Shown here one piece after another: positions 1 through 5,032 of a stretch of DNA of 13,768 nucleotides (position 1 is its first letter; each line of letters begins with the position of its first letter). The translations under genes were made by a program, and so were the position numbers. Under the pieces are notes generated by a model. That model was not told the origin of the DNA and did no database searches. It saw only the letters and a list, made by a program, of their open reading frames with translations. This DNA comes from JBHIBC01 sp046758905 (lineage in GTDB: Bacteria; Acidobacteriota; Polarisedimenticolia; Gp22-AA2): the NCBI GenBank assembly GCA_046758905.1, contig JBHIBC010000073.1, positions 1 to 13,768 of the forward strand. Reading direction: 5' to 3'.

Positions 1-23
1 GGCGCCCGGAGCGGAGCCCGTGA
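1..23 (+). CDS. possible 3' end of an upstream gene
   Basis: A frame open from the window edge would read R-P-E-R-S-P and stop at TGA 21-23, which overlaps the GTG start of the next gene as GTGA. The same 4-base start/stop overlap occurs at two other junctions in this window (4396-4399 and 10026-10029), with an ATGA version at 7965-7968, so a translationally coupled gene to the left is plausible. Only six codons are visible, so this rests on junction geometry alone. From context it could be a corrinoid-binding protein or a substrate methyltransferase, but nothing in these bases shows that. Confidence 0.25.
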
Positions 24-922
24 AAACGGTCGTCTCGTCCGCCAGCCGCACCGTCGTCATCAGCCCCGACGACCGCTTCGTGGTCATCGGCGAGAGGATC
101 AACCCGACGAACCGCAAGAAGCTGGCCGAGGAGCTGCGGCGCCACGACTACAGCCGGGTCCGGGGCGACGCCGTGGCCCAGGTGCGGGCGGGGGCGCACA
201 TGCTCGACGTCAACACGGGCATCCCCGGCGCCGATGAGCCGGGCATGTTGAAAGGCGCGATCCGGGCGGTCATGGAGGTGGTCGACGTGCCGATCTCGAT
301 CGACTCGAGCACCCCGGAGGCCCTGGAGGCCGCGCTTCCGGCCTACCGGGGGAAGGCGCTGGTCAACTCGGTGACCGGCGAGGACGAGGTGCTGGAACGT
401 CTGCTGCCGCTCATCAAGAAGCACGGCGCCGCGGTGATCGGCATCGCCAACGACGAGAGCGGGATCAGCAACGATCCGAGGGTGCGGCTGGAGGTCGCCC
501 GCAAGATCGTCCACAGGGCGGCGGACCACGGCATCCCCGCGGAGGACGTGATCATCGATCCGCTGTGCATGCCGGTCGGCGCCAACCACGAGTTCGGTCG
601 CATCACCTTCGAGACCATGTGCCTGATCCGTGAGGAGCTGGGCGTCAACATGTCCGTGGGAGCCGGCAACGTGGGGTTCGGCCTGCCCGACCGGCCGCCG
701 CTCACCGCCGCCTTCATGCTCCTTGGGATGGCGGTCGGGCTCACGGCCTCGATCACAAACCCGCTCGAGCCCGAGATCTACAAGCTACTCCTGGCCGGCG
801 ACCTGCTGCTCGGACGCGACGCGTTCGGCACGAACTGGATGACCCACTACCGCAAGGCCGCGAAGTCGCGCGACCGGCTGCGGCCCGCCGGGCCCCCGCG
901 GACGGCGCCGCCCACCGCGTAG
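20..922 (+). CDS. methyltetrahydrofolate:corrinoid methyltransferase (pterin-binding, AcsE/MetH-like domain)
   Basis: A cytoplasmic TIM-barrel enzyme that would transfer a methyl group between 5-methyltetrahydrofolate and the cobalt of a corrinoid protein. The 300 residues are essentially one pterin-binding domain (family usual about 260-300). Visible motifs are GERINPT (24-30), DVNTG (63-67), SIDSS (93-97), NSVTGE (116-121), IDPL (179-182) and AGNVGFGLP (215-223). D95, N116, D180 and N217 match the pterin-contacting Asp/Asn positions of the family. The C-terminal stretch, with SITNP (244-248) near its start and ending NW (272-273), is typical of the stand-alone corrinoid methyltransferase subfamily rather than of folate-synthesis DHPS. 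The last 20 residues are a Pro/Arg-rich tail. The start is GTG, with GGAG at 8-11 giving 8-base spacing. It is followed 23 bases later by a corrinoid reductive activator, which strongly supports the role. Methyl direction and the partner corrinoid protein cannot be read here. A generic dihydropteroate synthase label would be wrong in function. Confidence 0.88.
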   Translation: MKTVVSSASRTVVISPDDRFVVIGERINPTNRKKLAEELRRHDYSRVRGDAVAQVRAGAHMLDVNTGIPGADEPGMLKGAIRAVMEVVDVPISIDSSTPEALEAALPAYRGKALVNSVTGEDEVLERLLPLIKKHGAAVIGIANDESGISNDPRVRLEVARKIVHRAADHGIPAEDVIIDPLCMPVGANHEFGRITFETMCLIREELGVNMSVGAGNVGFGLPDRPPLTAAFMLLGMAVGLTASITNPLEPEIYKLLLAGDLLLGRDAFGTNWMTHYRKAAKSRDRLRPAGPPRTAPPTA

Positions 923-945
923 GGAGTCGCCTCCGGCGCGGCCCC

Positions 946-2892
946 ATGGACGCCATGGCTCGCAATCCCGGGAATCTCAAGGTCACCTTCCTGCCGGGAG
1001 GGGCGACGACGCGCGTTCCGCCCGGCACCACGGTCTTCCGCGCCGCCGCATGGCTCGGACGCCCGGTGGACAGCACCTGCGGCGGCCGCGGCACGTGCGG
1101 CAAGTGCAGGGTCCGGGTCGTCGGCGCTGCCGCGCCGATCACTCCCACGGACGAGCAGCACATCGGCCCGGGGGAGCTCAGTGACGGCTGGCGACTCTCC
1201 TGCCGGACCGAGGTGCGCCGCGACATGACGGTCGAAGTCCCGCGGCCGATGCTGAGGCCTAGGACCGCCGCGGCCGGGGCCGGGCGCCGGGTCGTGCTGG
1301 ACCCCAACGTGCACAAGGTCCACGTGAGGCTGCCGGAGCCCGGGCTCCATGACCAGCGCCCCGACGCCCTGAGGCTCGAGGAGGCCCTCCTGGAACGGGG
1401 GTACCCGATGCGGGCCGACTTGGCGGTGCTCCGCACGCTGCCGCGGACCTTGAGGGAGGCGGAGTTCGACGTCACCGCCGTCCTGTGCGGCGACACCCTG
1501 GTGGCGCTCGAGCCGGGCGACACGACCCGAGAGGCGCACGGGGCGGCGTTCGATCTGGGCACCACGACGATCGTCGGCACGCTGATCGACTTGGTCAGCG
1601 GGGAGGCGAGAAGCGTGGGCTCCGCGCTCAACGCGCAGGCGGTCCACGGCGGCGACGTGCTGTCACGCATCTCCCACGGCATGACCGCTGCCGAGGGACT
1701 CGGAGAGCTGCAGCGCCTGGCGGTGCGGTCGATCAACGACATCCTCGAGCACCTGGCCGACGGCGCGGGCGTCCCGCGCGAGCGGATCTACGAGATGACG
1801 ATCGCGGGGAACGCCACGATGCTGCACCTGTTGATGGGCATCGACCCCGAGCCGATCTCGGTGACGCCCTTCACGCCGGCCGTCGGCCGAGGAATGGATG
1901 TTCCGGCCCGCGATCTCGGGCTGGCGATCCACCCGCGGGGCCGGGCGTACCTGTTCCCCGGCATCGGCGCCTACGTGGGCGGGGACATCGTCGCCGGCCT
2001 GCTGGCGACGGCCCTCCCCCGGGGAGATCGGCTCCGCCTATTCGTGGACGTCGGCACCAACGGCGAGATCGCCCTCGGGTGGGACCGGCGCACGATCTGC
2101 ACCGCAGCCCCGGCGGGGCCGGCCTTCGAGGGTGCGGAGATCTCGTGCGGCATGCGCGCCACGACCGGTGCGATCGAGGGCGTGCGGATCGCCGGGGACG
2201 CCGTGCTGCTGCGGACGATCGACGACGCGCCCCCGGCGGGGCTGTGCGGCTCGGGCCTGATCGACGCCGTCTCCGAGCTGCGCAGGCGGGGACTGATGGA
2301 CGCCACGGGACGGTTGCTGTCGGACGAGGAGGCCCGGTCCGCGCTCCCCGAGCCGCTGGCGGCCCGGCTGGTCAGCGTCGCCGGCGTCCGGCACTTCCTC
2401 CTGGCGACCGAGCGGCAGACGGGCGGGCGCCCCATCCTTCTCTCGCAGAAGGACATCCGGCAGCTGCAGTTCGCCAAGGGATCGATCGCCACCGGCATCC
2501 GGGTGTTGATGAAGGAGATGGGCGTGACGGCCGCCGACCTCGATCAGGTCCTGCTGGCGGGGGCGTTCGGATCGTACATCAACCCCGACTCGGCCCGGCT
2601 GATCGGACTGGTCCCGCCCGTGCCGTTGGACCGCATCCGCGCCATCGGCAACGCCGCCGGGGAGGGCGCCAGGATCGCGCTCCTGTCGTATCGCGAGCGC
2701 GAGGCGGCCGCGGCCATGCCGACGCGCGTCGAGTACCTCGAGCTCTCCGGGCGGGTGGACTTCAACGACATCTTCATGGAGGCGCTGGCCTTCCCGGCTC
2801 CCGACTCGCTGCCCGCGGAGCGTGCGGGACGGACGGGGGGGTCGGAGCCGGCCGGGTCGAAGCGGCGCGCCGCTCCCCGGGGGGCCGGCTGA
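946..2892 (+). CDS. corrinoid-protein reductive activator (RACo/RACE, [2Fe-2S] + ASKHA, DUF4445)
   Basis: An ATP-dependent activase that reduces Co(II) of an inactivated corrinoid protein back to Co(I) so it can accept methyl groups again. Residues about 10-95 form a [2Fe-2S] ferredoxin domain with ligands C45, C51, C54 and C86 (C-x5-C-x2-C spacing). A linker region follows to about 195, then two actin-like ASKHA lobes: phosphate loop DLGTTT (203-208), IAGNATMLHLLMG (287-299), DVGTNGEI (368-375) and AGLCGSGLID (431-440). The C-terminal block contains LAGAFGSYINP (537-547) and IGNAAGEGA (567-575). Residues after about 615 are a disordered Arg/Gly/Pro tail. The N-terminal ferredoxin resembles acetogen RACo rather than methanogen RamA, which carries its iron-sulfur domain at the C-terminus. 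The start is ATG 946 or ATG 955. Neither has a well-spaced ribosome site (GGGAG at 922-926 is 19 bases from 946), so the start is uncertain by three residues. It lies in an operon with the methyltransferase. Confidence 0.9.
   Translation: MDAMARNPGNLKVTFLPGGATTRVPPGTTVFRAAAWLGRPVDSTCGGRGTCGKCRVRVVGAAAPITPTDEQHIGPGELSDGWRLSCRTEVRRDMTVEVPRPMLRPRTAAAGAGRRVVLDPNVHKVHVRLPEPGLHDQRPDALRLEEALLERGYPMRADLAVLRTLPRTLREAEFDVTAVLCGDTLVALEPGDTTREAHGAAFDLGTTTIVGTLIDLVSGEARSVGSALNAQAVHGGDVLSRISHGMTAAEGLGELQRLAVRSINDILEHLADGAGVPRERIYEMTIAGNATMLHLLMGIDPEPISVTPFTPAVGRGMDVPARDLGLAIHPRGRAYLFPGIGAYVGGDIVAGLLATALPRGDRLRLFVDVGTNGEIALGWDRRTICTAAPAGPAFEGAEISCGMRATTGAIEGVRIAGDAVLLRTIDDAPPAGLCGSGLIDAVSELRRRGLMDATGRLLSDEEARSALPEPLAARLVSVAGVRHFLLATERQTGGRPILLSQKDIRQLQFAKGSIATGIRVLMKEMGVTAADLDQVLLAGAFGSYINPDSARLIGLVPPVPLDRIRAIGNAAGEGARIALLSYREREAAAAMPTRVEYLELSGRVDFNDIFMEALAFPAPDSLPAERAGRTGGSEPAGSKRRAAPRGAG
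2846..2890. other. inverted repeat at the 3' end of the activator gene
   Basis: An 8-base perfect inverted repeat, AGCCGGCC (2846-2853) and GGCCGGCT (2883-2890), runs up to the stop codon of the activator gene. Nested inside it is the 14-base perfect palindrome AGCGGCGCGCCGCT (2861-2874). The next gene converges from the other side with only 20 bases between the stops. The structure could slow or end transcription from either side, but no T-tract follows on either strand, so it is not a classical intrinsic terminator. GC-rich coding sequence makes such repeats by chance. Confidence 0.3.
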
Positions 2893-2912
2893 GGGCCGTG
2901 TCGCCCCGACCT

Positions 2913-3371
2913 TCAGTACAGCGGGAAGTGCCCCTGCGCGAGACCGACCTCCAGGGCGTGGCTGTCCTCGTAGATGAGCGGGATCATCAGGCGGCGTCGC
3001 TGCGGCCCGTGGACGACGCGCAGCATGGCCGGCCCGCCGCGAGGCGAGCGCCGCTCCCAGCGGATCACCGACCGCCACGGGACCTCGCGCCTCACTAAGG
3101 GCCCGACCAGGCGGAACCCCCTCTCGTCCAACACCAGACGGGACAGGCAGTAACGCCCGGCGAAGCAGGCGCAACCCGCGCCCAGGAGGAGGACCAGCGC
3201 CGCCGCCCAACCCGGCAGCGCCGCACCCGCGGGCCAGGCCAGCGATCCGGCCAGCCCGGCCGTGCCGACGCCCAGCAGCGATACGGCGCTCAGGCCCCAG
3301 GCGGCCCGCCACCCCGGGCGGCACCGCAGCACGAGCGGGGGCGGCGTCGCGTGGTCGGCGCGGCGGCTCAC
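2913..3371 (-). CDS. small membrane protein with PH-like domain, unknown function
   Basis: A protein of 152 residues. A charged N-terminus (1-22) leads into two hydrophobic helices at about 23-46 and 52-72, so it should be a two-pass inner-membrane protein. A polar C-terminal domain (about 78-134) follows, with the pattern LVLDERGFRLVG (79-90) then REVPWRSVIRWE (95-106). This strand pattern is typical of bacterial PH-like domains (DUF304/bPH type), where the two helices precede a small beta barrel. No catalytic motif is visible. The start is GTG 3371, with GAGGGA in the nrnA stop region upstream at good spacing. It is the last gene of the minus-strand operon, 11 bases after nrnA, and converges on the activator gene. 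The domain assignment rests on pattern only. Function is unknown. Confidence 0.7.
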   Translation of the reverse strand: MSRRADHATPPPLVLRCRPGWRAAWGLSAVSLLGVGTAGLAGSLAWPAGAALPGWAAALVLLLGAGCACFAGRYCLSRLVLDERGFRLVGPLVRREVPWRSVIRWERRSPRGGPAMLRVVHGPQRRRLMIPLIYEDSHALEVGLAQGHFPLY

Positions 3372-3382
3372 CTTCGAGTCCC

Positions 3383-4399
3383 TCAGGGCGATCGCTCGAT
3401 CAGCTCGCGACAGGCGGTGAGGATCGTGTCGATGGCGCCCTGCAGCGTCGCCTCGATGACCGTCCCCGAGGCGTTACTGTGACCCCCGCCTCCGAAGCCC
3501 GCCGCCAGGCGGTTGACGTCGAGAGCGCCCTTGCTGCGCAGCGAGACCTTGACCCGCCCGTTCTCCAGCTCCTTGAACAGGACGGCCACCCGCACCCCGT
3601 CGATCGCCAGAAGCCAGTTGACCACATCGGACGTGTCCTCGGAGTCGGCGCCGCAGGCGAGGATCTGGTCGCGCGACAGGGTGATCCAGGCCAGCCGACC
3701 CCCGGAGCCGATCCGGAGGCCCGCCAGCGCCACCCCCCCGAGGCGGATCAGCTCAGGGCTGTTGCGCTCGAACACCTCCTCATAGACCTGCTGCGGACTC
3801 ACGCCCACCCCGAGGAGCTCGGCGGCGGCCTCGTGACAGCGGGCGGACGTCTTCGAGAAGCGGAAATTGCCGGTGTCGGTCACCATGGAGACGTAGGCGG
3901 CCTGGGCGGCCGGGAGATTCAGGCGCCCGCCCAGCGCCTTGACGATCTGGAACACCAGCTCGCCGGTGGCGCACGCCTCCTGGTCGACGATGTTGACCTT
4001 CCAGAACGGGTCGACGACGTTGTGGTGGTCGATGCAGATGGTGGTGGCGCGGGAGGCGCGCACCGCCTTCTCCAGGGGACCCAGCCGGTCGACGGCCGAG
4101 TTGTCCAGGACGAAGATCAGATCGGCGTTCCGAACCAGGGCCCCGTGCTCCTCCTCGCTGAAGATCGCCACCTCGCCGTCGGGATCGAGGAAGCGATAGC
4201 GCTCGGGCAGGGGGTCGGCGTTCAGGATGCGGGCGTCGACCCCGAGCATCCTGAGGTACTGGTGCAGGCAGATCTCCGCGCCGACGCCGTCGCCGTCGGG
4301 CCCCACGTGCGTGCACAGGACGGCGGTGCGTGCCTGTCGCAGCAGCGGCCTCAGCAGCTCGGCCGCCCGGCCGATCAGGACGCGATCCTTCTCGGTCAC
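3383..4399 (-). CDS. nrnA: NrnA-type DHH phosphoesterase (oligoribonuclease / pAp phosphatase)
   Basis: A metal-dependent phosphoesterase of the DHH/DHHA1 family. NrnA proteins degrade 2-5 nucleotide RNA to mononucleotides and dephosphorylate 3'-phosphoadenosine 5'-phosphate. The protein has 338 residues, close to the family length of about 310-340. The DHH domain shows HVGPDGDG (31-38; metal ligands H31, D35, D37), LDNS (98-101; D99), DHH (124-126) and TDTGNF (174-179; D175). The C-terminal DHHA1 domain carries the substrate-binding loop GGGGHSNASG (303-312). Motif I ends GA where GS is more usual. The start is GTG 4399, overlapping the stop of the carbonic anhydrase-like gene as GTGA, with GGGGTGA just upstream, so the two are translationally coupled. 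All metal ligands are present and it should be active. A related c-di-AMP phosphodiesterase role is less likely because there are no GdpP-type PAS/GGDEF or membrane segments. Confidence 0.9.
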   Translation of the reverse strand: MTEKDRVLIGRAAELLRPLLRQARTAVLCTHVGPDGDGVGAEICLHQYLRMLGVDARILNADPLPERYRFLDPDGEVAIFSEEEHGALVRNADLIFVLDNSAVDRLGPLEKAVRASRATTICIDHHNVVDPFWKVNIVDQEACATGELVFQIVKALGGRLNLPAAQAAYVSMVTDTGNFRFSKTSARCHEAAAELLGVGVSPQQVYEEVFERNSPELIRLGGVALAGLRIGSGGRLAWITLSRDQILACGADSEDTSDVVNWLLAIDGVRVAVLFKELENGRVKVSLRSKGALDVNRLAAGFGGGGHSNASGTVIEATLQGAIDTILTACRELIERSP

Positions 4400-4929
4400 G
4401 CCATCACCCCGGGCCCACGGATCGCCCCCTCCCGGTAGGCGCGGGCCAGCTCCATGTAGCTCTTGGCGTTCTCGTGGATCCGGTCGACCTCGTCCGGCCG
4501 CAGCCGGCGCACGATCCTCGCGGGCACCCCCAGCACCAGCGAGCCCTCGGGCACGAGGGTGTCCTCCGGCACCAGCGCCCCTGCGCCGATCAGACAGTGC
4601 CGGGCGATGCGGCAGCCGCTCAGGATCACCGCCCTCATGCCGACGATCACGTCGTCCTCGACCTCAGACCCGTGTACCACCGCGGCGTGCCCCACGCTCA
4701 CGCGGTCGCCGATGCGCGCCGGCCGGCCGTGGTCGACGTGGACCACGCACCCGTCCTGGACGTTGCTCCCGGCCCCGATCGCGATCGGGGCCAGGTCGCC
4801 CCGCAGCGTGGCGTGGAACCAGATCGAGGCCCCCGGTCCCACGGTCACGTCTCCCACCAGGACCGCGCCGGGCGCCAGGAAGGCGCTGGGGTCCACCTGG
4901 GGTCGCGCGGGAGCGGTGGTCCGGATCAA
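4396..4929 (-). CDS. gamma-class carbonic anhydrase-like protein (left-handed beta-helix)
   Basis: A cytosolic homotrimer-forming protein of the YrdA/PaaY/CaiE-like gamma carbonic anhydrase family, 177 residues (usual about 170-190). Hexapeptide repeats of the left-handed beta helix run from about 17 to 135 (for example VGDVTVGPGA and IGAGSNVQDG). The expected metal-site residues are present: H64 in VVHVDH, and H81 and H86 in VGHAAVVHG. The supporting R43 and D45 in LRGD and Q58 in NVQDG are also present. A C-terminal helix (about 145-168) packs against the helix core. Many family members bind metal but have weak or unproven anhydrase activity, so the reaction is not certain. The start is the rare TTG at 4929, chosen because GGAGAG sits six bases upstream and no ATG/GTG alternative fits the domain. 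It is the first gene of a three-gene operon behind the promoter at 5004-5032. Confidence 0.88.
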   Translation of the reverse strand: MIRTTAPARPQVDPSAFLAPGAVLVGDVTVGPGASIWFHATLRGDLAPIAIGAGSNVQDGCVVHVDHGRPARIGDRVSVGHAAVVHGSEVEDDVIVGMRAVILSGCRIARHCLIGAGALVPEDTLVPEGSLVLGVPARIVRRLRPDEVDRIHENAKSYMELARAYREGAIRGPGVMA

Positions 4930-4935
4930 CGTGAT

Positions 4936-4941
4936 CTCTCC
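4936..4941 (-). promoter_or_regulatory. ribosome binding site fixing the TTG start
   Basis: Read on the minus strand, GGAGAG is followed by six bases (ATCACG) and then TTG at 4929. This is well placed, and it decides in favour of the unusual TTG start for the carbonic anhydrase-like gene. Confidence 0.7.
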
Positions 4942-4970
4942 GGGGGCGGATGGTCTCGGAACTCACGGTG

Positions 4971-4987
4971 GCCGCGTCTGGCGCGGC
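4971..4987 (-). other. hairpin in the mRNA leader of the carbonic anhydrase-like operon
   Basis: On the minus strand, GCCGCG-CCAGA-CGCGGC forms a perfect 6-bp stem with a 5-base loop. It would start about 10 bases after the predicted transcription start of the promoter at 5004-5032 and end about 30 bases before the GGAGAG ribosome site. It could stabilise the 5' end or modulate the leader. No T-tract follows, so it is not a terminator for the gene upstream. Confidence 0.35.
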
Positions 4988-5003
4988 GCGGGCGGAGCCG
5001 GGG

Positions 5004-5032
5004 AATATAGGCTACGGGCCGCCGGAAGTCAA
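5004..5032 (-). promoter_or_regulatory. sigma-70 type promoter for the three-gene operon 4929-2913
   Basis: On the minus strand, TTGACT (5032-5027), a 17-base spacer and TATATT (5009-5004) match the sigma-70 consensus at 5/6 positions each with optimal spacing. The AT-rich -10 stands out sharply in this GC-rich DNA. Transcription should begin near 4997, giving a leader of about 68 bases to the TTG start. The TGA stop of the FAD/Fe-S oxidase (5031-5029) lies inside the -35 box, so the promoter is built into the end of that gene. Confidence 0.75.

Noticed and set aside
1485..3098. Plus-strand open frame of 537 codons overlapping the activator gene in a different frame.
   Set aside because: The activator frame holds all ASKHA and ferredoxin motifs. 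The alternative is Arg/Gly/Pro-rich and has no domain.
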